From contig JAUYAB010000094.1 in assembly GCA_030693705.1 (NCBI GenBank), positions 1 to 62,928 on the forward strand: a stretch of 62,928 bases of DNA, in the 5' to 3' direction. The translations under genes were made by a program, and so were the position numbers. How positions within the stretch are numbered: position 1 is the stretch's first letter; each line of letters opens with the position of its first letter. This DNA comes from Ignavibacteria bacterium (GTDB lineage: Bacteria > Bacteroidota > Ignavibacteria > Ignavibacteriales > Ignavibacteriaceae). Positions 25,178 to 34,132 of the stretch are shown one piece after another. The notes beneath the pieces are model-generated. The model saw only the letters and a program-made list of their open reading frames with translations, did no database searches and was not told the DNA's origin.

Positions 25178-26221
25178 TTAAACAGTAGCTGTTTCCACAG
25201 CAAAGAGTTTTGTAAACTCTTTCCCGCTTCTCTTTTCCCAATTCTTTTTGTGGTATCCGTATCCGGCAATAAGTGGCATTGCAAGAGTAGCTTCAGCGAA
25301 AACCATTTGTTCATAAGTTGTTTCAACTTTTCCCCATGAACTTGCTTCTTTCAAAGTAGAACCGGAAAGTCCGCCGTCTCTTTCATCGGCAACGGTAATT
25401 TGAACTGCGTATTTGTGCATCGGCGCGTCTTCTTGTAACAGATCAGCCGCAACAACAATATCTTGCGTAAAGTTTTTTGGAACGCCGCCACCGATCATAA
25501 AGATTCCGGTGTCTTTACTCGCTAATTTGATTTTTGTAAGCTCAAGAAAATCTTTTGCTGAATCGAGCGAAACGTGTTTGTCAGGATTTTGCGTCTGATG
25601 CATTACAAATCCAAACCCGGCGGAGCAATCTGAGAAAGCCGGAACAAAAATCGGAACATTCTTTTTATATGCAGCGTAGATAACGGAATCATCTACTTTG
25701 GGTCCGCCGTTTTCATCTAAATATTTTCCGAATTCATAAAGCAATTCGCGGGAAGAATAGGGACGGGGTTCTAAAGTATCTAAAATTTTTCCGGTTGTTT
25801 CATCGCAGATGCGGAGTTCTTCTTCATCAATGTAAGTATCATAAATTCTATCTATCATCAAATCGCGGAGTTCGTTATCATCACTCGCCGGAGTGCCGAG
25901 ATAATGTTTGAAGCCAAGCGCTTCAAAAAAATCCTGGTCAACCATAACTGCGCCGGTAGAAACGATGGCGTCTACCATGTTGTTCATAATCATATCGTAG
26001 ACAATTTTCTTCAAACCGGCGCTGAAGAGACTTCCGGCAAGCGTAAGAATTACGGTACAGTCTTTATCATTCAACATCATATCATAAATTTTTGATGCGC
26101 GGTGAAGATTTCGTGATTGAAAAGCCATGCTCTCCATTGCGTCAACAAGCGGAACAACGTTGTGTTGTTTCATGTCAAAGTGCTGGATCGTCTTTTTTAA
26201 ATAATCGGTTTTATTGCTCAT
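25178..26221 (-). CDS. Deoxyhypusine synthase-like protein
   Basis: A 347-residue protein of the deoxyhypusine synthase family, with MSNKTDYLKKTIQHFD and the catalytic lysine at about 298 in SGSTLKEASSWGKVETTYEQ. In eukaryotes and archaea the family joins spermidine to eIF5A. Bacteria have no eIF5A, so bacterial members are thought to act on polyamines, for instance homospermidine synthesis (established for some; inference here). Agmatine-putrescine genes lie 9-12 kb upstream, so a polyamine role is plausible. The start is at 26221 behind CGAGGAAAAC; an upstream extension to 26257 has no ribosome site. Confidence 0.87.
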   Translation of the reverse strand: MSNKTDYLKKTIQHFDMKQHNVVPLVDAMESMAFQSRNLHRASKIYDMMLNDKDCTVILTLAGSLFSAGLKKIVYDMIMNNMVDAIVSTGAVMVDQDFFEALGFKHYLGTPASDDNELRDLMIDRIYDTYIDEEELRICDETTGKILDTLEPRPYSSRELLYEFGKYLDENGGPKVDDSVIYAAYKKNVPIFVPAFSDCSAGFGFVMHQTQNPDKHVSLDSAKDFLELTKIKLASKDTGIFMIGGGVPKNFTQDIVVAADLLQEDAPMHKYAVQITVADERDGGLSGSTLKEASSWGKVETTYEQMVFAEATLAMPLIAGYGYHKKNWEKRSGKEFTKLFAVETATV

Positions 26222-26278
26222 TTGTTTTCCTCGTGAAATTAAATTTTTGGTTTGCAAAGATACGGAAAAAAAGAAAAT

Positions 26279-26788
26279 TTATAGGAGCTTTTTTCGTCCA
26301 ATTAAATGTTGAACGACGGTTTTTCCCATTTGGAATGGAAGTTTTTCTTCAAAAGTGAATCCTGTTTTTTCATACCACTGGAGTGCGTTAAGGTTATTGT
26401 CCATTACGCCGATCCAAATTTCGGAAAATCCTTTTTCTTTTGCAGATGTAAAAGCAATTTCCATCAATTGTCTCCCGATTTTTAGTTTTTGAAATTCCGG
26501 TAAAACATAAATAGAAGAAAGATAAAATCTATTTTCTACTTTATCGATTGATAATTTTAGCCAGCCAACCGCTTCCACGCCAACTTGTGCAACAAAGCAA
26601 AACACGTTTTCGCTATTGAAAAGCTCTTCCAATTTGGCTGTATTGTAAGTCTGGTTAAGGTAATAAGTTAAATCCTCTTTTGGAATGAAAGAAGAATAAG
26701 CTTTATCCCATGATTCCATCAAAATTTTGTAAACTTGATCAAAATCATTTTTATTCCACGGTCTGTATGTTACTTCTGTTTCGTTCAT
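26279..26788 (-). CDS. GNAT-family N-acetyltransferase
   Basis: A 169-residue GNAT acetyltransferase. Motif A is VLPEFQKLKIGRQLMEIAF (about 92-110) with the Q-x-x-G-I/x-G acetyl-CoA loop in a QKLKIG variant, and motif B is NLNALQWYEKTGFTFEEKLP. The acceptor is unknown. It is the downstream gene of a two-gene unit with the epimerase at 26793, whose stop lies 4 bases away. Cytoplasmic. Confidence 0.85.
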   Translation of the reverse strand: MNETEVTYRPWNKNDFDQVYKILMESWDKAYSSFIPKEDLTYYLNQTYNTAKLEELFNSENVFCFVAQVGVEAVGWLKLSIDKVENRFYLSSIYVLPEFQKLKIGRQLMEIAFTSAKEKGFSEIWIGVMDNNLNALQWYEKTGFTFEEKLPFQMGKTVVQHLIGRKKLL

Positions 26789-26792
26789 TGCT

Positions 26793-27830
26793 CTAAAAGA
26801 ATATTTTTGCGATTCTTAAAATTCCTTGTTTCCAGCGTACGCGGTGCGAGATTCCGCTTGCAGCTTGGATTTTATCTACATTCTCCAGATACCATTTGAA
26901 GTTGCGGAGAAGCGCATCTTTATTGGAGAATTTTGGTTTGTATCCGAGAATCTTTTCCGCTTTTGCTATCGAGACAAAAGAGTCTTTCGAAGCGGTTTCA
27001 TACACCCATTTGTAAAGCGGTGATAATTTTAACGCTTCTAAAAATCTAAGAATAAAAATGATTGGCTTCTCAGGAAGACCGGTAATTTTTTTTCCGAATC
27101 CGGCGTAATCTAAAACAGCTTGATAATCTTCCTTCATAGTTGTGAATTCTTTCGCGCCAAGGTTAAAAGTATCGTTCGCTATTTTTTCATCAAGCGTTGC
27201 GCAAAGATGAATAGCTTCGCACAAATCTTCCACATCAAGAAGTTGATAACGGTTGTTGCCGCTTCCGATCATCGGAAAACCTTTGCCGTCTTTAGCCCAG
27301 TCGTAGAGCAGGTCAAACACACCAAGCCTTTCCGGACCAATAAAAGACTTCGGGCGGAGAATAGGAATGCACATTCCCTGCTTTCTGAATTTTAAACATT
27401 CTTCTTCGGCGAGAATTTTTGCTTTACCGTATGGACCAACGCCGTCAAGTTTATCATTTTCAAATAATGGATGGTGATCGGGAATACCGTAAACTGCTGT
27501 TGATGAAATATGGATAAATCTTTTTACTTCCGCAGCGATGGAAGCTTCAAGTAAATTTTTTGTCCCGTCAATATCAGTTGAAAAAATATCTTCTTTGGAA
27601 TAAAGCGGAAGGGCGGCTGCGGTGTGCACAACAATATCAATTTTGGTCACGGCTTCTTTTACCGTGTTCTTGTTCCGGATATCTCCTGTAATGATTTTAA
27701 TTTTATTCTGTACATCGGTATAATTAAAATCAACAAGATCAAGTGAAGTTACTTCATGGTTATTAGCTAATAAATAGCGGACTAAATTAATCCCGAGAAA
27801 TCCAGCGCCACCTGTAATTAAAAATCGCAT
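26793..27830 (-). CDS. NAD-dependent epimerase/dehydratase (extended SDR)
   Basis: A 345-residue extended short-chain dehydrogenase. [14 protein letters not shown] (residues 7-20) is the NAD-binding loop, TGDIRN follows, and the active site has HISSTAVYG and YGKAK (Y-x3-K). The C-terminal third binds the sugar-nucleotide or other substrate. The sequence may be a nucleotide-sugar 4-epimerase, or a 3-beta-hydroxysteroid-dehydrogenase-like enzyme as in many Bacteroidota; the substrate is unassigned. It is upstream partner of the GNAT gene. Confidence 0.87.
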   Translation of the reverse strand: MRFLITGGAGFLGINLVRYLLANNHEVTSLDLVDFNYTDVQNKIKIITGDIRNKNTVKEAVTKIDIVVHTAAALPLYSKEDIFSTDIDGTKNLLEASIAAEVKRFIHISSTAVYGIPDHHPLFENDKLDGVGPYGKAKILAEEECLKFRKQGMCIPILRPKSFIGPERLGVFDLLYDWAKDGKGFPMIGSGNNRYQLLDVEDLCEAIHLCATLDEKIANDTFNLGAKEFTTMKEDYQAVLDYAGFGKKITGLPEKPIIFILRFLEALKLSPLYKWVYETASKDSFVSIAKAEKILGYKPKFSNKDALLRNFKWYLENVDKIQAASGISHRVRWKQGILRIAKIFF

Positions 27831-27911
27831 TAAAACAGTTCCTTATAAAGTGAACGAAATTCAAGATTAAAATTACTATTTTTGGAGTGCTAAGAAAAGA
27901 ATTGAATTGGT

Positions 27912-28637
27912 TTGGAAAAAATATTTAATAATAGAATTGTTGCTGATAATTTCCTTAAAGGATTTGGGATTTCCCTGGGAGTCCACGTCTTTCTGTTAGT
28001 TATAGCACTTGTTTTAAGGAGCGGAGTTCTAATTTCAAGAGGTGGATTGCCGAAATCTCCCGATACGAAAATGCAGTTTTTATATGAAGATAATTTTTCA
28101 AACTCTTCAACTTCGAATATGAATTCGGGACTCTTGCAAAAGGAAAATATTGATTCCAAAGGCATAAATCCCGTTGCTGTTCCCGGATCGGCAGCAGCGT
28201 CATCTCCCTTTTCAAATGCCGATACAACCGGATTGACCCAATACTACTCGGAGAATTCGTTAAACGTAAATATGAAATTTCCCATTGGATGGACTTACAT
28301 CGACCAAAATGTAAAAAAGAAATTAGATGGAGTTACTTTTTACGGCGATCCGAGAATTTATAGTCCGCCTCCTTATGTTCATTTAGAGGTAGTTGAAAAA
28401 TATTTGTTTAATCCGTCGCGCTATACTTTAAAAGCTGAAAATTCAAACTATGAATATTACTACAACCCGCCGCAGGAGCTTGAAGGGACATTTACGCAGA
28501 CAATTTATATAAAAACGGATATTGATGAAGATTTTATCATAAAACTGATCGTGAAGGGAAAAGAGCCTTTTTACCGTTTTTTACCATCTTTTTGGGGAAT
28601 AGTGCAGTCATTTAATTTTGGCAGCTCAATTTTTTAG
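27912..28637 (+). CDS. TonB-like inner-membrane-anchored protein, unknown
   Basis: 241 residues. One N-terminal transmembrane helix (about 18-37, GFGISLGVHVFLLVIALVL) resembles the TonB anchor, including the conserved-looking His. The linker (about 45-105) is Ser, Asn and Pro rich. The C-terminal domain (about 110-240) has beta strands such as FPIGWTYIDQNVKKKLDG and an aromatic end FNFGSSIF. The lack of a Pro-Lys repeat makes a true TonB doubtful. It starts with TTG at 27912 with no strong ribosome site. It precedes the ribosomal genes by 115 bases. Confidence 0.55.
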   Translation: MEKIFNNRIVADNFLKGFGISLGVHVFLLVIALVLRSGVLISRGGLPKSPDTKMQFLYEDNFSNSSTSNMNSGLLQKENIDSKGINPVAVPGSAAASSPFSNADTTGLTQYYSENSLNVNMKFPIGWTYIDQNVKKKLDGVTFYGDPRIYSPPPYVHLEVVEKYLFNPSRYTLKAENSNYEYYYNPPQELEGTFTQTIYIKTDIDEDFIIKLIVKGKEPFYRFLPSFWGIVQSFNFGSSIF

Positions 28638-28678
28638 TAAATCCCGAATAATATTCGTAATATTACCGTTCAAAATAA

Positions 28679-28707
28679 TTGACTTTTTAGTCTTGGAAGT
28701 TTATTTT
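28679..28707 (+). promoter_or_regulatory. Sigma70-like promoter upstream of rplM
   Basis: TTGACT at 28679-28684 and TATTTT at 28702-28707 are separated by 17 bases, giving a good -35/-10 fit, and the start of rplM follows 46 bases on. Not experimentally shown. Confidence 0.45.
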
Positions 28708-28752
28708 TAAAGCCTTTATAAAATCGAATTTGAATATTCAGAGGAATGTTAC

Positions 28753-29193
28753 GTGAAACAAGAAAAACTGACCAGATTTATTAAACCTGAAGATGCTAAT
28801 CAAAAGTGGTATGTAGTTGATGCGAAAGATCAAACATTAGGACGATTGGCTTCAGAAGTTGCCATGGTTATCCGTGGAAAAAGAAAAGCGACCTTTACTC
28901 CAAATATGGATACAGGCGATTTCGTTGTAGTTATTAACGCCGACAAAGTGAAAATTGCCGTAAAACGTGAAGAAATGAAAACTTACTTTCATCATACCGG
29001 TTACCCGGGCGGTTTGAAAGAAAGAGCATATAAAGAATTAACGGTTAAGAAACCTGAATGGGTTATCGAAACTGCCGTAAGAGGTATGCTTCCCAAAACA
29101 AGATTAGGGAGACAGATCTTCAAAAAATTAAAAGTATACCGTGGGACAGAACATCCACATACAGCTCAAAAACCAGAAGTATTAAGTTTTTAA
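28753..29193 (+). CDS. rplM: Ribosomal protein uL13
   Basis: 146 residues, matching L13 length. Family marks are KWYVVDAKDQTLGRLASEVA, the GDFVVVINADKVK strand, TYFHHTGYPGGLKERAY and AVRGMLPKTRLGRQIFKKLKVY. It is part of the large subunit and is assembled early. It starts with GTG behind GAGGAATG. rpsI follows after 10 bases, the usual bacterial pair, so both are cotranscribed. Confidence 0.98.
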   Translation: MKQEKLTRFIKPEDANQKWYVVDAKDQTLGRLASEVAMVIRGKRKATFTPNMDTGDFVVVINADKVKIAVKREEMKTYFHHTGYPGGLKERAYKELTVKKPEWVIETAVRGMLPKTRLGRQIFKKLKVYRGTEHPHTAQKPEVLSF

Positions 29194-29203
29194 CGGAGAA
29201 GAA

Positions 29204-29590
29204 ATGGCAGATCAAATTTTTGTTGGAAGAAGAAAAACGGCTGTAGCGCGTGTAATTCTGAGAAGCGGAAACGGAACTATCACAGTTAACGGAAAAGCGT
29301 TTGAAGTCGCTTTCCCTGAAGCAGTTAGCCGCGAAGATATTCTTGGACCTTTTATTGTTACCGATACACAGGGTAAATACGATGTTTCCGCTAAAGTAGC
29401 CGGCGGCGGAATCACCGGACAGGCGCAGGCAATTCGTTTAGGCATCGCTAGGTCACTTGAATCTATCGATAGCGAATATCGCCCAAGATTAAAAGAAGCC
29501 GGATTTATGACAAGAGACCCAAGAATGGTCGAACGGAAAAAATACGGACAACCAAAAGCTAGAAAAAGATTTCAATTTTCTAAAAGATAA
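29204..29590 (+). CDS. rpsI: Ribosomal protein uS9
   Basis: 128 residues with FVGRRKTAVARVILR at the start, VAGGGITGQAQAIRLGIARSL, and the basic C-terminal tail KKYGQPKARKRFQFSKR that reaches the P-site tRNA. It follows rplM by 10 bases. The 113-base gap to rpsB holds a leader-like hairpin, which suggests a separate transcript or attenuation point. Confidence 0.98.
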   Translation: MADQIFVGRRKTAVARVILRSGNGTITVNGKAFEVAFPEAVSREDILGPFIVTDTQGKYDVSAKVAGGGITGQAQAIRLGIARSLESIDSEYRPRLKEAGFMTRDPRMVERKKYGQPKARKRFQFSKR

Positions 29591-29628
29591 TTTTTTTAAG
29601 TACATAATCAATCATCCATACTTTCAGA

Positions 29629-29667
29629 TTTACCTCCTGTGTCCCGCTTTAAGGGATTAAAGGTAAA
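29629..29667 (+). promoter_or_regulatory. Leader hairpin before rpsB, candidate S2 autoregulatory site
   Basis: An outer stem TTTACCT/AGGTAAA (29629-29635 and 29661-29667) encloses an inner TCCC-GCTTTA-AGGGA hairpin, about 37 bases before rpsB ATG. S2 leaders in other phyla bind the r-protein for feedback control. The specific family is not known to me here, so this is inference. Confidence 0.4.
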
Positions 29668-29703
29668 GAAGAAGAAAGTAGAAGTTAAACAGGAGCATAT
29701 TCT

Positions 29704-30471
29704 ATGAACAAAGTAGACCTCACTACGCTTATTGAAGCAGGCGCCCATTTCGGACACTTAACCCGTCGTTGGAATCCTAAAATGAAACCATATATTTTTA
29801 TGGAAAAAAACGGGATTCACATCATCGACTTAAAAAAATCTCAACTTCTTTTACAATCAGCAGCCGAAAAAATATTCAATCTCACTTCCGAAGGGAAGAA
29901 AGTGCTTTTTGTAGGAACGAAGAAACAAGCTAAAAACATTATTGAAACCGAAGCCCGCCGCAGCGACCAATATTGGGTAACAGAACGTTGGCTTGGCGGA
30001 ATGCTCACAAATTTTTCTACAATTAGAAAAAGTATTAAGAGATTACATTCAATCGAAAAACAAGAAATCGACGGTACATTTGAAAAAATTACCAAGAAAG
30101 AAAGATTATTCCTTTCACGCGAAAAAGATAAATTGAAAAAGGTTCTTGAAGGCATCGAAAACATGAACAAGCTTCCAAACGCTTTGTTTGTTGTTGATGT
30201 GAAGAAAGAATCAATAGCAGTGATGGAAGCTAAAAGACTTAATATCCCGGTTTATGCAGTGGTTGATACCAACTGCGATCCTGACCCGATAGATTTTGTA
30301 ATTCCTGCAAATGATGATGCGGTTAAGACGATCGAATTGATTACAAAATTGCTGGCAGATTCATGTATCGAAGGCGAAGCAAAATCTAAGGAGGTTAAAG
30401 CTGAGGACAGCGCTGCCCCTGAGAGAGTAACGAAAGAAAAAGAATTAGAAAATAAAGAAGAATCTAAATAA
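29704..30471 (+). CDS. rpsB: Ribosomal protein uS2
   Basis: 255 residues, slightly long because of an acidic, Glu/Lys-rich tail after residue 225. Motifs are [50 protein letters not shown], and [21 protein letters not shown]. It binds the 30S head-platform junction. The rpsB-tsf order is conserved across bacteria; tsf starts 25 bases on. Confidence 0.98.
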   Translation: MNKVDLTTLIEAGAHFGHLTRRWNPKMKPYIFMEKNGIHIIDLKKSQLLLQSAAEKIFNLTSEGKKVLFVGTKKQAKNIIETEARRSDQYWVTERWLGGMLTNFSTIRKSIKRLHSIEKQEIDGTFEKITKKERLFLSREKDKLKKVLEGIENMNKLPNALFVVDVKKESIAVMEAKRLNIPVYAVVDTNCDPDPIDFVIPANDDAVKTIELITKLLADSCIEGEAKSKEVKAEDSAAPERVTKEKELENKEESK

Positions 30472-30496
30472 TTATTTCTGAAAAAGGATTAGTAAA

Positions 30497-31357
30497 ATGG
30501 CAATTACTGCTAAAGATGTAAATGAACTGCGCTCAAAAACCGGCGCAGGAATGATGGATTGTAAAAAAGCTTTAACGGAAGCTGACGGCATCATCGAAAA
30601 AGCTATTGATATTTTAAGAAAAAAAGGTGCCGCTGTAGCTGCAAAACGCGCTGATAAAGCCGCTAACGAAGGTGTTGTGCTTACTGCTGTTTCCCAAGAT
30701 AAAAAGACCGGATTTATTGTTGAAGTAAATTGTGAAACCGACTTTGTTGCAAAATCAGATGACTTTATTGCTTTTGTAAATTTTGTTTTAGAAAAAACTC
30801 AACTTCATAAACCAACTTCAGTTGATGAACTTCTGTCAAAGGAAGCTTCTCTCCAAACTAAATTAGATGAAATAGTTGGAAAGATTGGCGAAAAAGTTGT
30901 TATCTCTCGTATTGGGATTACTTCAACTGAAAATGGTTACGTTGCCGAATACGTTCATCCGGGCGCTAAATTAGGAGTTCTCATTACGTTCGTAAATGTT
31001 CCAACAGACAAATTTGAATTGGTTGCCGGTATCTCAAAAGATATTGCAATGCAAGTTGCCGCGATGAAACCGCTCGCTGTTTATCGTGACGAAGTTGACC
31101 AGGATGTTGTAAGCAAAGAGATCGAAATCTATAAAGAACTTGCTCGCAAAGAAGGTAAACCCGAACAAATCCTCGAAAAAATCTCGACGGGAAGAATTAA
31201 TAAATTCTACCAGGAAAATTGTCTCTTTGAACAGGCTTTCATTAAAGACAACACCAAAACTGTTGGCGATTTAATAAAAGAGATTAATATCTCTGCCGGT
31301 GCGGAAATGAAGATACAATCTTTTCTGCGCTTTCATCTAGGTGATGAAAAAAAATAA
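30497..31357 (+). CDS. tsf: Elongation factor Ts
   Basis: 286 residues with the family start AKDVNELRSKTGAGMMDCKKAL (in two parts VNELRSKTGAGMMDCKKAL), and EVNCETDFVAKSDDF. It exchanges GDP for GTP on EF-Tu. The rpsB-tsf operon ends here at a strong terminator, and pyrH begins just after. Confidence 0.98.
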   Translation: MAITAKDVNELRSKTGAGMMDCKKALTEADGIIEKAIDILRKKGAAVAAKRADKAANEGVVLTAVSQDKKTGFIVEVNCETDFVAKSDDFIAFVNFVLEKTQLHKPTSVDELLSKEASLQTKLDEIVGKIGEKVVISRIGITSTENGYVAEYVHPGAKLGVLITFVNVPTDKFELVAGISKDIAMQVAAMKPLAVYRDEVDQDVVSKEIEIYKELARKEGKPEQILEKISTGRINKFYQENCLFEQAFIKDNTKTVGDLIKEINISAGAEMKIQSFLRFHLGDEKK

Positions 31358-31365
31358 CTATTTTC

Positions 31366-31397
31366 AAAAGGTCTTCATTGCGTAAGACCTTTTTTTA
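31366..31397 (+). terminator. Rho-independent terminator after tsf
   Basis: A 10-bp stem AAAAGGTCTT/AAGACCTTTT with an 8-base loop and a T tract (31388-31396) sits between tsf and pyrH. It separates the ribosomal transcript from the pyrH-frr one, or partially attenuates it. Confidence 0.88.
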
Positions 31398-31415
31398 TGT
31401 CTAAAGGAAAAATGT

Positions 31416-32132
31416 ATGCAAACTCTTAAGTACAAAAGAATTCTTCTAAAGTTAAGCGGTGAATCGTTGATGGGGAAAAAAGGATTTGGGATTGATCCCG
31501 AAGTTCTCAATTTTTTCGCGGACGAGATTATCTCGATACATAAACTGGGTGTTCAGATCGGTGTGGTAATCGGCGGAGGAAATATTTTCAGAGGATTGAA
31601 CGCCAGCGATCAGGGAATTGGAAGAGTTACCGGAGATCAAATGGGGATGCTCGCAACATTGATCAATTCGTTAGCACTTCAAAATTCAATCGAACTAAAA
31701 GGCACCTATTCCCGCTTAATGAGTTCAATTAAAATGGATGAAATAGCAGAACCTTACATCCGCAGAAGAGCAATTCGTCATTTGGAAAAAGGACGTGTGG
31801 TTATCTTTGGTGCAGGCACCGGGCATCCTTATTTTAGTACTGATACTGCCGCTTCGCTGCGGGCAGTTGAAGTTGAAGCTGATGTTATTATTAAAGGAAC
31901 CCGCGTTGATGGCGTTTTCGATGCCGATCCTGAAAAAGTTCCGGAAGCTTTAAAATTTGATTCTATTTCTTATATCGATATTTTAAAGAAAAATCTCCGT
32001 GTAATGGATATGACGGCAATCAGTTTGTGCCAGGAGAATAAACTCCCTCTTGTTGTATTTAATATGGATAAACCGGGGAACTTGCTCGCTCTGATAAAAG
32101 GAGAAAATGTTGGTACGGTAGTGCAGGAATAA
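31416..32132 (+). CDS. pyrH: UMP kinase
   Basis: 238 residues of the amino-acid-kinase fold. It has [25 protein letters not shown] (about 51-62), [12 protein letters not shown] and the [18 protein letters not shown] region. It phosphorylates UMP to UDP as a hexamer. Followed by frr after 50 bases, the normal bacterial order. Confidence 0.97.
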   Translation: MQTLKYKRILLKLSGESLMGKKGFGIDPEVLNFFADEIISIHKLGVQIGVVIGGGNIFRGLNASDQGIGRVTGDQMGMLATLINSLALQNSIELKGTYSRLMSSIKMDEIAEPYIRRRAIRHLEKGRVVIFGAGTGHPYFSTDTAASLRAVEVEADVIIKGTRVDGVFDADPEKVPEALKFDSISYIDILKKNLRVMDMTAISLCQENKLPLVVFNMDKPGNLLALIKGENVGTVVQE

Positions 32133-32182
32133 AAAGATTTTATTATTTTTTTGTTACTACTTTGAAACATTTTGAGGTTTTT

Positions 32183-32737
32183 ATGGAACAGATACTTAAA
32201 GAAACAAGATCAAAAATGGATAAATCAATTGAAGCGCTGCGACATGAGTTATCCAGGATCAGAACAGGCAAAGCAACTACCGCTTTGTTAGACAACGTTA
32301 AGGTTGATTACTACGGAACTCTTACTCCAATCCGGCAAGTTGCAAACGTTACGGTTTTAGACAGCCACACTTTATCCGTAACGCCATGGGAGAAATCTCT
32401 TGTTCAAGTGGTAGATAAAGCGATACTTAACGCTGATTTGGGTCTTAATCCTGTTAGCGACGGAACGAATTTAAAAATTCCTATTCCTCTTTTAACGGAA
32501 GAAAGAAGAAAAGATTTAGTAAAGCTCGTTAAAAAATTCGGGGAAGATTGTAAAATTGCCATTCGCAATGTTAGACGCGAAGGGAACGATCATTTAAAAC
32601 GTGCTGAAAAAGATAAAAAGATTACTGAAGATCAATTAAAAGAAGCCGAAGATAAAACACAGAAATTTACCAACGAACACGTAACGATGATAGATGAAAT
32701 TCTGAAGCACAAAGAAAAAGAAATAATGGAAGTTTAA
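32183..32737 (+). CDS. frr: Ribosome recycling factor
   Basis: About 184 residues with MDKSIEALRHELSRIRTGKA, LTPIRQVANVTVLD, NLKIPIPLLTEERRKDLVK and a C-terminal helix. It splits post-termination ribosomes with EF-G. ATG 32183 behind GAGG is chosen over a TTG at 32162. A terminator with GCGGGAA follows 27 bases after the stop. Confidence 0.97.
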   Translation: MEQILKETRSKMDKSIEALRHELSRIRTGKATTALLDNVKVDYYGTLTPIRQVANVTVLDSHTLSVTPWEKSLVQVVDKAILNADLGLNPVSDGTNLKIPIPLLTEERRKDLVKLVKKFGEDCKIAIRNVRREGNDHLKRAEKDKKITEDQLKEAEDKTQKFTNEHVTMIDEILKHKEKEIMEV

Positions 32738-32764
32738 GAAGATTACCACATATCTTTGATTCAG

Positions 32765-32790
32765 TTCCCGCCTCGAGCGGGAATTTTTTT
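32765..32790 (+). terminator. Rho-independent terminator after frr
   Basis: A stem TTCCCGC/GCGGGAA with 5-base loop (32765-32771, 32777-32783) is followed by seven Ts. It ends the pyrH-frr transcript. Confidence 0.9.
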
Positions 32791-32886
32791 ATCCGGGCTC
32801 CATCCGATTTATTATGATTCGGTTAAAATCTTTCCTCAAAATTTTCTAAATTTCCATTGAAGATTTCGCAAAAAGAGAAAAAGTAA

Positions 32887-33510
32887 ATGGTTAAAAATGT
32901 GTTATTGTTTACGGGAGGATTGTTCCTCTTTTTAACCGGATGCGTATTGTACGGAGTTTTACTAAATGTAAAAGAAAAACCCTTACAGCAAGAGATGGCA
33001 TTAAAGGGTTTAACAAAAGTTGAGAATCCCAGAATAGTTATTAACAGAACCACTTTTGAGTTAGCTCTTTATTCTGATACAATCTTAGTTAAAAAATACC
33101 GGGCGGTTTTTGGAAGGAATCCGCTCGCCAAACGTAGTGCGAACGACAACGCTACACCGATAGGCGTTTACAAAATTTGTGAGATTGTAACGAGTCACAA
33201 ATACGGAAAACTTTTCAAGCTAACATATCCAAATCTTCAGGATGTAGAAGCAGGTCTGGCGAAAGGAATTCTTTCTCAGGATGAATATGAGAAACTCCGA
33301 TTCGATAATAATTACGGAGAATGTGTTAACGCCGAAACTAAACTCGGTGGAAATGTTGGGATACATGGAATCGGTGAATTGAATTTTATCTTTAAGAATT
33401 TACCATTTGTATTTAATTGGACCGATGGATCCATTGCAATCAGCAATGAGAACATTGATGAACTTTATAACGTTATAACCAAAGGAACAGAAGTTGTTAT
33501 CATTAAATAA
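32887..33510 (+). CDS. L,D-transpeptidase (YkuD) family protein lacking the catalytic cysteine
   Basis: 207 residues. An N-terminal membrane or signal segment (about 4-22) is followed by the YkuD fold: NRTTFELALYSDTILVKKY, ATPIGVYKI, and the catalytic-site region IHGIGELNF (H160) and TDGSIAISNENI. Family members have Cys in a S/T-x-G-C-I-R/A loop, whereas codon 182 here is TCC, Ser. This is not a working cysteine transpeptidase by standard criteria, unless Ser is used (inference). It overlaps the next gene by 17 bases and heads an envelope operon with a lipoprotein and an Omp85 protein. Confidence 0.85.
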   Translation: MVKNVLLFTGGLFLFLTGCVLYGVLLNVKEKPLQQEMALKGLTKVENPRIVINRTTFELALYSDTILVKKYRAVFGRNPLAKRSANDNATPIGVYKICEIVTSHKYGKLFKLTYPNLQDVEAGLAKGILSQDEYEKLRFDNNYGECVNAETKLGGNVGIHGIGELNFIFKNLPFVFNWTDGSIAISNENIDELYNVITKGTEVVIIK

Positions 33511-34123
33511 ATTAAAATTAGCGCTGATACTTTTTTCATTTCTCTTACCCGTGAATGGTTGTGGCGATAAGAATCAAGAACCATCTACGACAAAAGAGGA
33601 TTACCTGTTTGACAATCAAAAACTTCTTCAACATCTTCAAGAAAAATTTGATCCGGAGATAAAAGTTGCTTTGTACAGCCAATTCGATAATGATTCGACG
33701 AAAAAAGAAATTCTTGCCATCAAAGAAACAAAACCCTCAAAACCAGATAAATGGGGATTGAGAATTCAACGTTTGTCGTCAGATTCTTTAATAAAAAAAG
33801 ATGAATTTTTCCTCCCGGAAATGTCAACAACAGAAAGTATTTGTACTACGCAAAAAATTGATTCATTCCCGTACGATTTATTCTACTACAATTCGGGAAG
33901 CTTTTATACCGGATCCAGCGGCGGAGAAATTTTTGCGTATTTAATAGATTTTGCCCGGAAGCAAACATACTATGCCCATTTGGTCATTTCACCGGTGAAA
34001 CCTGTTGCACTTTTTCTTTCAAAAAATTGCGAAGAAAATAAAACGAAAGATTTTTTCTTAAATCTTTTTAAACTTGATTACCCTGAACTTGTCATTAGCC
34101 CAAAAGATGTTTCAACAGAGTAA
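33494..34123 (+). CDS. Lipoprotein, unknown
   Basis: 209 residues starting at TTG 33494, 17 bases inside the preceding gene, with AAGGAAC upstream. A lipoprotein signal ends LLPVNGC, so Cys is at about 23. The mature part has mixed alpha/beta character and no recognised domain. Close packing with the YkuD-like and Omp85 genes implies joint envelope work, perhaps outer-membrane assembly (inference). Confidence 0.7.
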   Translation: MLSLNKLKLALILFSFLLPVNGCGDKNQEPSTTKEDYLFDNQKLLQHLQEKFDPEIKVALYSQFDNDSTKKEILAIKETKPSKPDKWGLRIQRLSSDSLIKKDEFFLPEMSTTESICTTQKIDSFPYDLFYYNSGSFYTGSSGGEIFAYLIDFARKQTYYAHLVISPVKPVALFLSKNCEENKTKDFFLNLFKLDYPELVISPKDVSTE

Positions 34124-34132
34124 AACCCTTTA

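Noticed and set aside
25178-26221. Hypusine modification system
   Set aside because: No eIF5A-like gene or deoxyhypusine hydroxylase is visible, and bacteria are not known to have them.
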